Assembly: GCA_024195265.1 (NCBI GenBank)
Contig: JAJLRJ010000002.1
Span: forward strand, 52,035,043 to 52,099,042
Direction: 5' to 3'
DNA length: 64,000 nt
From: Dendrophyllia cribrosa
Taxonomy: Eukaryota > Cnidaria > Anthozoa > Scleractinia > Dendrophylliidae
The notes under the pieces were generated by a model that saw nothing but the letters and a program-made list of their open reading frames with translations, was not told where the DNA came from and ran no database searches. Below are positions 1-9,869 of this stretch, piece by piece (the first letter of the stretch is position 1; each line of letters opens with the position of its first letter). Both the position numbers and the translations under genes were made by a program.

Positions 1-1
1 T

Positions 2-1150
2 GACATCAGTCAACTTCCTGATGGGGTTTTACTTATAACTCTGGACGTGTCCTCTTTTTATGCCAACATACCACACAAAGGAAATCCAAGCCTGCAGTGA
101 TTAATTCCTGGACCAACGACTTAACCAAACAGTCAAGACTACAAGAATTTGCGATCTTATTCGCATGATTCTAACAAATAACACATTTACTTTCAACGAT
201 CAGTACTACAGACAAATTAACGGCACAGCAATGGGTACAAAAATGGCTCCATCTTACGCCAATCTCTTCGTGGGGAAATTCGAACAAAAAGCCCTATAGC
301 AACTGCTCCAAACTCCCCCCTTATTTGGTGGTGTTACATCAATGACATATTCCTTCTCTGGACCCATGGCGAAGATAAACTTCGTTATTTCAACAGTTAA
401 ATATTTAAATTATAGCCTGCACCCTACTATCAAGTTTACCAGCTCCTTCTCAGACATTGGAATCCCCTTCTTAGATGTTCGTGTTCTCCTTACCAACGGG
501 AAAACCTACAGACAAGCACCAGTATCTCCTAAAATTGTCCTGCCACCCCTCCCACACCAAGCATTCTATCCCATATAGCAAGGCTCTTCGCCTACGCAGA
601 ATCTGCTCAACAGACGCCCTTTTCAGCAAAAGAACAAAAGTCCTTACAAGACATTTGGTCAAGAGAGGGCATAATTATCACTTTGTAAAGAAACAAATCC
701 AGAAAGTAAATGCTATCCCACGTAGTACAGCCCTAGAAACAGCAACTAACACAAAAGAAACAAACAGGATACCATTTTTAGTAACATTCAATCCAGCCAT
801 CCCTAGCTAACATACCTAAAGTGATTCAAAGCTCAACATCCTTCATTCTTCTAAAAGAGGCAAAGAAGCATTCCCTTTCCCTCCTTTGATTTCTTTCCGC
901 AGATCCAAGAACTTGCGTGACATTCTTGTCAGAGCTGTACACCGCAGACCACCCCCTCAAACACCTGGAATTTTCCGTTGTAACAGAAATCGGCGTAAAA
1001 CATGTCCTTTTATCAAAGAAGGAACCACGTTTTACACCTTCTTTTCTACAGGTGAAAAACGACAAATACGACATCGCATCTGCTGCACATCCACTAACGT
1101 CATCTATATGATCCAATGCGCCAAATGCCATACACAATACATCTCGGGGG
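2..1150 (+). pseudogene. Penelope-like element, reverse transcriptase to GIY-YIG, broken and cut by window edge
   Basis: Three reading frames joined by frameshifts translate to pieces of a Penelope-like retroelement. From 2 a frame gives LDVSSFYANIPH, the start of the RT palm; near 225-300 comes GTKMAPSYANLF; from 342 HPTIKFTSSFSDIGIPFLDV, and from 475 KPTDKHQYLL and LRLRRICSTDALF, the usual thumb and linker; near 1090-1140 NVIYMIQCAKCHTQYISG matches the start of the GIY-YIG endonuclease and then stops. Penelope elements join an RT to a C-terminal GIY-YIG nuclease, and this order fits. The 5' part lies outside the window, the nuclease is truncated and at least two frameshifts break the frame, so it is dead. 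A LINE is excluded by the GIY-YIG-like tail. Confidence 0.8.
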
Positions 1151-1169
1151 TGGAAGCGGAATAATTGGA

Positions 1170-2345
1170 TCTTACTTATTCATCATTCCTTTCATTTTTT
1201 TCTAAGTTATTCATCATTCATTTTTAAATTTTGCTCGATATTCATTATTCCGAATTCGAATTTGTTGGGCATCTTCTAATTTGCATTCTAACTTGCAATG
1301 CTTGTGAAATAGAAGATGTCGATGTCCTTAGAATTAAAAAACACATTATGTTTATGAATAACCATTAGCACAAACACTAAGGCGATCTTCTTTCATGGTT
1401 GACCTCAAGAAGGTCTTACGTCTTGTCAGCGCACTAAAAGACCGGTGACCGTGGTGACTGGCAGGGTGAGGAGCGTCGTGAAGGCCCTTAAAATAAATGG
1501 CAACCCTTATGGGCGGCAATGAGGAATTGTTTTGGCGATGGTGGTCGAAAGATGATCTTGCACTTTCTCCCAACGAGATTATCACCTCATGCATTCGCTT
1601 TCCTGTAATTGACGGATATCATCTGGTGTGTCTGGAACATACGCACTCAAAATGTCTTTGACGCTTACCTCGGCTGGAAACCAATTACCAAACTTTTTCG
1701 GCAAAACATTTTTTTTTTGTATTTCTTTCCTTCTCATTACAAGCTTTTACATTTACACGTGTGTAAAAAAAATTAAAAAGGTAACAGAAAACATCAGGTA
1801 CAGCTATATACAAAGAAAATAAAGTAAGCAAGTTAAGTATAATTCCAGAACATTGAATTGATGCTGACTCATACATAAGAGAAAATAAAGTGTCAGGCGG
1901 CCGGGTCCGTGGGTTATTTTTCCATTCAATTTTTTATTTCAATTAAAAATTGAAAATCGATGTCCGTTTGGGATTTTCTTTTTTAGCAGAAGAAATAGAA
2001 AAATGCAATATCAAAAACATTTTACTTCCTTCCTTTAAAAAAAAATCAAAATAGAACATGCATTTCTCATTTTTATCGTCGACAATTAAGAGGAAATTAA
2101 ACAACCGGCAACTGAAACCAATGTTAAAGGTTTATGACAGCGATGATTATTCAGTTTTCGACGAAAGTCCAAAAAATTGAAAATGACGATCAATTTTCAA
2201 TTTTTGTTTTTCAGCCAAAACATTTAAAATCGTTTGCACTTGAGGTGACAAAAGCACTCCAGTCGGGGAGGGTGTGCTTGGACCAAAGGACGTAAATCGG
2301 GGGCATGCCATCCCCTACCCACTGCGGCATGAGGGGTCTCAACTG
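1170..2345. other. AT-rich non-coding stretch
   Basis: No gene is supported here. Short open frames on both strands have no recognisable domain. Several complementary A/T-rich blocks near 1,930-2,220 look like old repeat debris. Confidence 0.5.
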
Positions 2346-2570
2346 TTAACCTCGTCCCCTTTGCATATTTTGTTTCAAAATTTCTTGTAACAATGAAATG
2401 GAAAGAACATGAGTTCTTTTCATAAACAAGAGAGCACATGCACGCCCTGTTAAATATTGGTGAAACTGAAAGACAAAGATTAAAACAGATGTTAAGAAAG
2501 ATCCACCGTGCCGCAGCCAGATTTGCAGTAAGAAAGTTAAAAGCCATTGTTTGTTAAATAGTTTCAAAGA
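2346..2570 (-). repeat. Dispersed exon-like repeat with hydrophobic N-terminus
   Basis: On the minus strand a frame starts MKLFNKQWLLTFLLQIWL, which looks like a signal peptide or membrane anchor. The same sequence returns, diverged, on the plus strand near 24,680-24,800, with a shorter piece near 20,750-20,790. It is a dispersed repeat, possibly a broken first exon of an unknown gene. It also lies next to copies of the exon-like frames at 6,216 and 16,690 in the 24.8-kb copy, so these may once have been one unit. Confidence 0.4.
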
Positions 2571-2834
2571 GTAAGTCTAGATGAGCCCTGAAATAAAACC
2601 CTGTATCCAGTCCTTTAAAAATCACATCTGTAAAAATTCCTTTAATGGTAAAACAATTTATTTTCTTACATTCCATGTGTAACATCAAATCACTTTCATT
2701 CACTTCCGGTTATTTAGAATATTGTTAAAATGATTATTATTGATTAAAACATACAAATAATTAATGATTAGAAATTGCTAACTTCCAATAGTTATTTCAT
2801 TGTTATTTTCTTATTTTCTTTCTATCAATTTAGC

Positions 2835-2858
2835 ATGAAGAAGGGATCAGCCCGAAAC
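2835..2858 (+). other. Hammerhead-core-like hairpin of retroelement origin
   Basis: ATGAAGAAGGG...CCCGAAACG: a short GC hairpin bounded by TGAAGA and CGAAAC. Four other places in the window share this plan. The boundaries resemble the hammerhead core, but one extra base precedes the stem and no stem III is evident, so activity is doubtful. Confidence 0.3.
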
Positions 2859-3838
2859 GTTTGTGTCATAAATGACATTGACACTTTTTAAAAGATTTGA
2901 ACCTTTTTACTCAGAAGGATCTGAACAGATATATAACTGAGAGTAAACCACGCGGTCAACAATACTGGAAGTCACGTTTGCTTAAAATCAATTAATACTA
3001 CAATACTTTACACAAATCAGTAACGATAACTTACTTCGTGACGGGATTCCAGAATTATCCTTTGGTTTCAAAACTAAAGAGCTAAATTCTAATACTGAAA
3101 AGTGGCGATCCTAAACTGACGGTTTTTCCTAACAAATCAAAGACAAAAGCTCATTCAAAACACTGACATTATCACTAGTAATCAAACGTCATTTCGTTTG
3201 CGATAATAAAATGCGGTGACATATCTGACATTTATTTTAAGTTTGAAACGGTCACGCAAAAGTTCTCTAAGACACGCAAACACTTGAGAGCAGTTTCCTG
3301 TCTATCTTTGAGGATCTTTGTTGAGCGTTTGAATTTGAACTGAATTTGAATTTGAAGTTTTCCAGCTTATGTCGCTAAAAACTGATTATGGTTGAATTTC
3401 CCTTCGAAATGTCACTTTATATCTTCTTCTTGTTTTATAATCATTTCGTGTTTGCAGCACATACAAAGCATAAAACAATGGCTAACTCTTAACCTTTGAA
3501 ACTCTTATCTCAAAAAACACTTCTAGTAAAACAGAATTTTCTAGAACTTTCTAGAACAGCGTCAAAAAGTGCCGGAGAACAAAAGTGAATTTATCAATCG
3601 GGCAGGCTGGCAGATTAGCAAGCAGCCCGAATAATAATTGAAGAATAAAACAGGTTTAAAATGACCAAAACATCTTAGACATAAATATGCATTGTGTGAA
3701 ACGATACTGTCTAGACAACTGGATGACTTAATTACAATGAGGGAATAAACAAAAAATTACTACACAATCATCTTTTTACACGTAATATACCTACTGCGGA
3801 ATTAAAAAATTTACAGATATGTCACCGTATGCTATAAG

Positions 3839-3995
3839 CAAGATGCTTTCGCAGTTTTGCCAATGGGTTTTGGCAAAAGCTTGATATATCAAAGCTTAAC
3901 TTTAGCAAAAAGCGCAGTCGTTCAAAATTATACGGCTTGTTTAATTCTTGCCGCATTTCTTACTTTGGTTACACATTTCCTGCAGACATGGTGCC
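3839..3995 (+). pseudogene. RecQ-type helicase Walker A fragment (copy A)
   Basis: The frame reads FAVLPMGFGKSLIYQ, the motif I (Walker A) segment of a RecQ-family DEAD/DEAH helicase, normally LPTGFGKS. The Thr of the motif is Met here. After about 15 residues the helicase similarity is lost and the frame runs out near the 3' end of the membrane-protein gene, with which it converges. It is a scrap, not a helicase gene. The same fragment is better preserved in copy B. Confidence 0.65.
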
Positions 3996-4177
3996 AAAGC
4001 AAATCACTGCCAAGAACAGAAAGCCAAGAACAGAAAACCATGATGTTACAAAATCGAGAGGAGAGGAGGTCATTTTTCGCCATTGCTTAACTACACGTCG
4101 TTTTATATGGAATCCCCCCGGGTGTGACTTCCAGGATAAACTGATGCTCCTGGCATGCCAAAGGAGATCTACCACTC

Positions 4178-5821
4178 TTATGTAAAAGGTATTTTACAAG
4201 TTTGATTTAGATTCACTCGGTTGACAAAATGCTCATTTCCATTGACAACTTCTAAAGTATGTATGCTGGTCCATAACGCTATGAGCACTGTATTAAAGGT
4301 CGCTACAAGGATGTGTCTTTTCCACCGTCTGATCCAAACGGCCATGACAGGCATATTTTGATAACGAGTTTCTATTGCCAGAGATAGGCTGTTAAAAAAC
4401 CACTCAATTATCAGCGGAACGGAAGTATTGATAGCGAAAGACTGCAGCAAATTTACGTAAGAGTTCTTTTCAGTGTAAATAAACTGGTACAAGTATAAAA
4501 CCCCGTTAACCGACACAATTGCCGCTGATTCATATTGCATGCTCATGATGGCGACGTCAGCCATTAGTCTCTCGCGGCGAGGAGTGCGAAAACTGCCCCA
4601 AGGAGCTGGGGTTCTTATTTTCCAAAGCCGATTCAAAAGATGATCGATCGCAGCCATGCTACTTCGTTCTATGACTTCAGCAATGCCGTGGATTATTCCA
4701 AGAGTAGCGATGGATTGTAAACTGCCGAGGTCCGCTTGTAAAACTCGAAACATAACCGCAGCCCCACAATACAGTGGCGTTAAAAGGACGTAGGAATATC
4801 CCGGATAGGTAATGTTATATAACCGTTGAACGCAAATTCGCGAGATCGGCTTGACCAAGGCCGCGATTAGAGGAGCGAAAACTGCGATGAACAGCTTGCC
4901 CTCTCTGTCTTGTTTTTTATATGCAGGGTAGATGCAATGAGCGATTACAATACCGAGCAGAAAGGTTAAGCATTCTGGTAGGGTCATTTGTAGAAAAAAG
5001 GATATCTTTCGTTTGCTTGACCACGCCTGAGAGAAGAGGTTCGTTAAAACATGAGCTTGCACTCCAATACTGATGAAAAAGACAACATTTAGTACGATAG
5101 TTAGCGAAGAGGACAGTTTTGAATAATTCGACAATCCCAGGGCCTGAAGGATCACACGATATGCGACATCAAATGAATAAGCCACACAGCAAGGCAAAAA
5201 CAGTTTCCGTTTCACCCCCGTTAACTGGTACTGTCGAAAAATAAATAGAAGGTTTAAAAAGAACCAAATGTGAAGCAGAACATAGACTATCGAACATGAA
5301 ATTGTCCTTATCCATTGCACGCGTATTGGAATTAACTTCGTTGGGTAAAATTGGCAGAAGTTGATAGCTTTAAAGTTGAGATATGAGACCAGAGTGTAGA
5401 CCGCACCTAAGATGGTGGCAGTTAAGAGCGATATTGATGCTCCAATGTACATTGATTTCCAAATTGTACGCCAAACTGATGGTCGAAGCCGCTTCCAAGC
5501 TGTTGCTGCATCTTTAAGCTGCTGTTGTGTCAGCGTTTTTTCGTTCTCCCCTTCTGTCGAGCATGCATCTGTTAGCTTTGTATCAAGGCTGCTCGCCGCC
5601 AGATAGTTCAAGCTTGTGCGAACTTCTCTGTCACTGTATTCCTGGTAAATAAATTCATCAACAGGATGATAATACCATTCTCGGCCTGTGCTTTCTAGAG
5701 GATTGTAACCGAAAGACTCCGCCGTGTATTCGGGTTCCTCTGGGTCATAGTGCTCTGTTACGCTTCGTGTAAAACTAAACAATACATGCCCAAACACCTC
5801 TAACAGAGTACTGCTGCTCAT
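4178..5821 (-). CDS. Multi-pass membrane protein of unknown family, copy A (547 aa)
   Basis: One uninterrupted, apparently intronless frame of 547 residues. A hydrophilic, probably cytosolic N-terminus of about 120 residues (acidic near 25-65, with a Thr/Gln/Lys-rich stretch at 80-105) is followed by about 8-10 hydrophobic segments: near 125-148, 172-196, 206-228, 242-262, 274-297, 309-331, 343-361, 432-450, 456-482 and 503-521. The loop at about 396-420 is basic (TPRRERLM). The last 25 residues are polar, with an N-Q-T sequon. I recognise no family, channel signature or enzyme motif. Copies B and C have the same length, start (MSSS) and end (KIPFT). The ATG follows a TATA box by about 120 bp. 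A RecQ scrap converges downstream. By eye about nine in ten residues match copy B. Role unknown; see the promoter entry. Confidence 0.9.
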   Translation of the reverse strand: MSSSTLLEVFGHVLFSFTRSVTEHYDPEEPEYTAESFGYNPLESTGREWYYHPVDEFIYQEYSDREVRTSLNYLAASSLDTKLTDACSTEGENEKTLTQQQLKDAATAWKRLRPSVWRTIWKSMYIGASISLLTATILGAVYTLVSYLNFKAINFCQFYPTKLIPIRVQWIRTISCSIVYVLLHIWFFLNLLFIFRQYQLTGVKRKLFLPCCVAYSFDVAYRVILQALGLSNYSKLSSSLTIVLNVVFFISIGVQAHVLTNLFSQAWSSKRKISFFLQMTLPECLTFLLGIVIAHCIYPAYKKQDREGKLFIAVFAPLIAALVKPISRICVQRLYNITYPGYSYVLLTPLYCGAAVMFRVLQADLGSLQSIATLGIIHGIAEVIERSSMAAIDHLLNRLWKIRTPAPWGSFRTPRRERLMADVAIMSMQYESAAIVSVNGVLYLYQFIYTEKNSYVNLLQSFAINTSVPLIIEWFFNSLSLAIETRYQNMPVMAVWIRRWKRHILVATFNTVLIALWTSIHTLEVVNGNEHFVNRVNLNQTCKIPFT

Positions 5822-5939
5822 TGTGCTTGGAAAAGCAGTTAAAATTAATGGTTCAAATCAAGAGCGGACTGATTTTGAAACAGTTGCCTACTAGTTCTGT
5901 TCTTTTTAAGAATTAATTTTGAACAGCTCACCCGCATAC

Positions 5940-5978
5940 TTTTATACTCGCGCTGAAAACAACTACAATTTCACTTTC
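5940..5978 (-). promoter_or_regulatory. TATA box and ISRE/IRF-like element of copy A
   Basis: On the minus strand GAAAGTGAAA occupies 5978-5969 and TATAAAA 5946-5940, 22 bp apart, with the ATG about 120 bp downstream. GAAANNGAAA is the core bound by IRF proteins in ISREs. Further upstream (5,985-6,010) are more GAAAC-type repeats (TAGTTTCATAGTTTCAT). The arrangement is kept in copies B and C. Binding is inferred from the motif. Confidence 0.6.
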
Positions 5979-6215
5979 AGTGAAACCAATATATTATGAA
6001 ACTATGAAACTAAAACTAAATTTAAATATCATGCTAATTAAAAGTAGATTCGGACTTACGATGACGAATTTATGTAGTTACAAGTTATGTAACGCCCTAT
6101 TCCTATTTCACTTTTTGAAACTATTGAAAAAACGATGATTTTTCTTAGGTTCTTTGTTTTCATCTTTGTCTCTAGTTAGTTTCACTGATAATTAACAGCG
6201 GTTGTGATCTCCTGT

Positions 6216-6542
6216 TTATGAAAATGTAGTTTTTTTAAATTCGTAATAAGTGCTTTCGAAACAACATATGCAAAACAGAAGAGTCATCCGCGTTTTTAAC
6301 AATTTTAACATATGATAATGTCCAAATTGTCCACAGTTTGTACTCCACCCACAAATTACTGCCAGCAGGCGATTTTCGAGTGCCCAAGTCAAGGCAAGCG
6401 GGTTTGGAGAACTTTTCATGACCATCGCAATACTGGTTTTCAATTGCCTTAAGTCTTCAGTGTTTTCTTTTAAGTTGCTCACGAACTGTCTGATTGCGTT
6501 TAAGGAACATGTACAGTTTCCCTCTAGATTTTTATTTTTCAC
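6216..6542 (-). pseudogene. Conserved exon-like frame upstream of copy A, unknown
   Basis: A 108-residue minus-strand frame whose central part (RQLKTSIAMVMKSS, then NPLALTWALENRLLAV) is shared with frames at 16,690-16,953 and, more diverged, 24,792-25,064. The shared protein-level pattern suggests descent from a coding exon, but no copy has an obvious start, splice context or full domain. It sits about 400 bp upstream of the membrane-protein gene on the same strand. I do not recognise the family. Confidence 0.35.
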
Positions 6543-7033
6543 AACAGTTTGGAGTTTGAAAAAGTTACAGATTGTGCCAAGAACTTTCGACCTCTAAGGG
6601 TTCTCATCAGGGCATATTTTTGAATATTACAGTAGTTACATATTTACATATTATTAAATATGCTGGAAATGAAAATGAAAAATTCCCTAAGGACGGTGTT
6701 GCATTAGGTGTTGTTAGGTTTTTCTTTCTAGGATAATCATGTATAATTAGGAACTTTATGTGTGAACTGTGCCATTCCTGTCACTCCGGTTTCAAAAATA
6801 ACTCCGTTGCTCCGCAACTCACTATATACAGTGTCCATCCGAAATAGCGAAATTTTGCTCACTTAATTTCCATGTTATCAGTAACGCTCAATCTCACCAA
6901 ATATGCAACTAAATTGGATAAAAATATTCTATAGAGCAAAACAGAAGCAGTAGTTTGGAGATAAAGTACAGGATTACACGGATGGAAGTGGATTACAGTT
7001 CATCAAATTTAAGTTTCGTGACAGGCGGTCAAG

Positions 7034-8087
7034 TACCCTGGGGGCCAGAGGTTTTTATTTTTTAGTGGAAACGGCGAGTTTGAGCGGCGAAGCCGCGACA
7101 ACGGGGCGCAACGCGCCGAGAAAAAATAAAAACCTCTGGGCACTCGAGTGCACAACCTCATTTCCATGTAACTTGTGGATCGGATATCTCACCAAACCGG
7201 TTTTAACCATTAATATGACGGCTGACATGTTTTTAAAAACGCACGTGGCTTAGCGGCTTTCGACTGTTTGTCTTCTACTGTGAACGAAAAGGCTAGTTCA
7301 TTCACCGGAGCTTACATCGGTAGACGATTTTGTCGCGTTTGCAACGTCTTGAGTCTTGCTTAAAGAGTATACAATAGAACCACTTGCATCCGTGAGAATT
7401 ACAAAACAGCTGGAGATTCAAATACTTCAAACCGGATGCAATAACGCCTTACGTCTGACAATGGAGGTAAAGGTTGTTTCGGAAACACGTCAACTTAATT
7501 AAACCCCGGGGGGGGGGGGGGGGGGGGGGGGACTCCCTATCATGGGCTAACCGCAGACTTGCGCTCACAGATCGTTAACTGCGGCGACTAATTTAAGCAG
7601 CTACTACTGATCTTGCACACTGTTATATCTTTATTTTGATCTAAAAGCAAAATCTCTCAGGTACGTACTTGGGGTAGACCTGTTCTAAAGCTGGGCTAAA
7701 ATGCTTTTAGTGACGAGCAGGATTTGTGCTAGGCCTGTCACCTTTTATAACAACCTAAAAGATCGCAAAAAGTCGCAATCTCTGTCTACGTCTGCCATTG
7801 TTGTTTGCGTGGCTACACTTTGGGAAGCCGGTTTTTCACGCGCCGGTGGCGAAATGTTTTTGTCTAGCCAATCAAAGTTGCTGTTACATCATTAAGTCCA
7901 GGCAGAGTCTGGAGACGAGTAGGAGTAACCAATCAGCGAGCTAGTTCAGATTCTGAACTAGATCCTCGCATGGAAATGAGGTTGTATATTCGAGTGACCA
8001 GAGGTCCGTCTCGCGAGCTTCTTCTAACCGTTTGTACGGTTAATTTCACTCATGATATTCAGAGAACGGACCTCTGGATCCAGGGTG
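7034..8087. mobile_element. Non-autonomous TIR transposon, 9-10 bp TSD
   Basis: Starts TACCCTGG..CCAGAGGT and ends ACCTCTGG..CCAGGGT, an imperfect terminal inverted repeat. Inner blocks near 7,141-7,172 and 7,970-8,005 (CAACCTCATTTCCATG and its complement) are also inverted. GCGGTCAAG stands on both sides (7025-7033 and 8088-8096). Copy B, at about 17,038-17,047, has one GCGGTCAAG and no insert, so it is the empty site. A 9-bp TSD suggests a Mutator-like origin. No transposase is visible. A 24-nt G run lies inside. Confidence 0.85.
7508..7531 (+). repeat. Poly-G tract, 24 nt
   Basis: Uninterrupted G run after CCCC, inside the transposon at 7,034-8,087. Could form a G-quadruplex; run length in assembled sequence is unreliable. 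Confidence 0.9.
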
Positions 8088-9093
8088 GCGGTCAAGAAAT
8101 CAAAATTGCCATTCTGATGGAATTTTGAGATTTTTTAGACGTTACGGCAAGTAGTCTGGAGCGCAAAACTTGGCGTAAAAATGGTTTACAAACTTGCTCG
8201 TTTTTAAGCTCCATCAGCCGTAATGACGAGATCAGAAACTATTCTGAGAAAGCATCAAGTCTACGTATATCATATTCCAGAGGTGATAACTAAAGGAATT
8301 TTCCGAAAATTGTGCTCCTTCATTGCCTCCTTGTCAAGCGGTTAAACTTTGAACCAGCTTTCATTCAGCTACGCCAAGAAAAGAAACACTGCGACCGCGA
8401 CAACGCGAAAATTTCGCGCCTTTTTGTCCTATCATGTGATCAATAATTTTTCTCTTTTCTCTCTTTTTTTCTTACTTTTCCTTTTTTTAACTAATAGTTC
8501 ACGCACCTTTTCGCCCAAAAACACGAAATTGCAAGTAACACTTACAGTCATTTTCACTTTCATTCAAAATGCGAAATTTACCGCCATCGCTGGTTATACG
8601 TCATGTAGACATAACGTATATCGATAACTTTTTGACCATATTTTTGCAGTGTATTAATGTGTTGAATTATAATAGTTTGTATGGTACCAAACAACGGTAA
8701 CGTTCCGCAAGTAACGACTCCCAGAAAGTACGTTTCAACTTTATGGCTGTTAAGTAGCGAACTCCCTGAAAGTAGCGACGACCCGAAAGTAGCCTTATCT
8801 TTATTAAAAAAAAAAAACAGCTTTAAAGCGATTATAACATGGGTGTCTACCAAGATGTACTGTTAAAGAGCTCAGTTTTATTTTGTGAATGGTCCTATGG
8901 TAGAATTTCATCGACAGACGAATATCAAAGGATAACGCTGTGATGAATTGTAGTTTACTTATCCCTTGCCCTGTTTTTAGTTTTTATTATCTTGTAGGTC
9001 ATTTCCGCCTCTCCTTCCTTTTATATATGTATTGCGACATTCTCCTTTATATAATGTTGCAGTTTCATTTTGTAATTTAGCAATATATTAAAC

Positions 9094-9123
9094 CTGAAGA
9101 AGGCTGGTCTGACCAGCCAAAAT
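9094..9123 (+). other. Hammerhead-core-like hairpin, copy A
   Basis: CTGAAGAAGGCTGG, loop, then CCAGCCAAAAT. A 7-bp stem (GGCTGGT/ACCAGCC) is framed by CTGAAGA and an A-rich side. The identical hairpin is at 17,741-17,770 in copy B. It probably belongs to the 3' region of a Penelope-like element. Confidence 0.35.
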
Positions 9124-9306
9124 ATTGTAGTTTCAAATATGTTTAGTCGTTGTATCAGTTTTGTAGTAGTCCTTGGACTTCTCGTTTATATTGATTCAGT
9201 TTAGCTGATTAGGTCTCCTCCTCTGATGAGATCCAACGTACAACCAGCAGGATCTTCGTCCACGGTTTTTGTATTTCAACAAGTTATTTGCAGCCCGATA
9301 ATATAA

Positions 9307-9396
9307 TAGCCTGCGAATACAGCCGCCTCTCATCGCTCCCGGCCGCTAGGGGCGTTCGCGCCGGGAGCGATGAGAGGCGGCTGTATTCGCAGGCTA
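9307..9396. mobile_element. 90-bp perfect foldback MITE, TAGCCTGCG ends
   Basis: Two arms of about 37 bp are perfect inverted complements (TAGCCTGCGAATACAGCC... / ...GGCTGTATTCGCAGGCTA) around a short GC-rich loop. ATAATATAA flanks it on both sides (9298-9306, 9397-9405). Copy B near 17,944-17,952 has a single ATAATATAA and no insert, which proves a 9-bp target-site duplication. Related ends are at 51,354-51,503 and 19,905-20,095. Confidence 0.95.
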
Positions 9397-9419
9397 ATAA
9401 TATAACGGCTTTGAAAATA

Positions 9420-9868
9420 GACACCGACCTCGTTTGTTTGCAGATGACACCCAGATATACTTGGCTGTGGAGTCGATAGGTGATGCAAACCTTTTGCAGA
9501 ACGATTTACGGGAACTTGAAAATTGGAAAAGTAGATGGCTTATGGAATTCAATACGGACAAATGTCAAGTCAAGTCAAGTTGAGTAGCAATAACATCGGA
9601 TCTACGTTGGAATCAACACATATCCAACATCGTCACTAAAGGTAATCAGACACTGGGTTTTCTGAGAAGAAACCTTAGGATAAACTCTCCAGATCTGAAG
9701 TCTATTGCCTACAAGAGTTTGGTCTGACCCACTGTGGAATACGCTTCAACGGCTTGGGATCCATACACCAAACAAAACAGGGATAGAGTAGAAATGGTGC
9801 AACGCGGAGCTGCACGCTATGTATTACATTACTATGAAAGATCTGCTAGTGTCAAAGAAATGTTGACT
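9420..9868 (+). pseudogene. LINE (L2/CR1-like) RT remnant, copy A
   Basis: Same reading as the copy B LINE: FADDTQIYLAV catalytic box, then (after a short deletion) a stretch corresponding to PTVEYASTAWDPYTKQNRD. An in-frame TGA replaces Arg in LVRPTVEYA and the sequence ends at about 9,868 inside the C-terminal RT region. Dead fragment carried with the duplication. Confidence 0.75.
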
Positions 9869-9869
9869 G

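Larger units (their letters stand above)
2922..9868 (+). repeat. Segmental duplication, copy A
   Basis: Sequence from about 2,922 (ACAGATATATAACTGAG) to 9,868 aligns in order with 12,531-18,423. It includes the RecQ scrap, the 547-residue gene, an upstream exon-like frame, a Penelope-like tail and the LINE remnant. Interruptions private to this copy are the elements at 7,034-8,087 and 9,307-9,396 and about 300 bp near 6,515-6,828. Homology ends abruptly inside the LINE at about 9,868. Some blocks, such as 3,655-3,835 and 8,150-8,650, are replaced rather than inserted. Confidence 0.85.
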
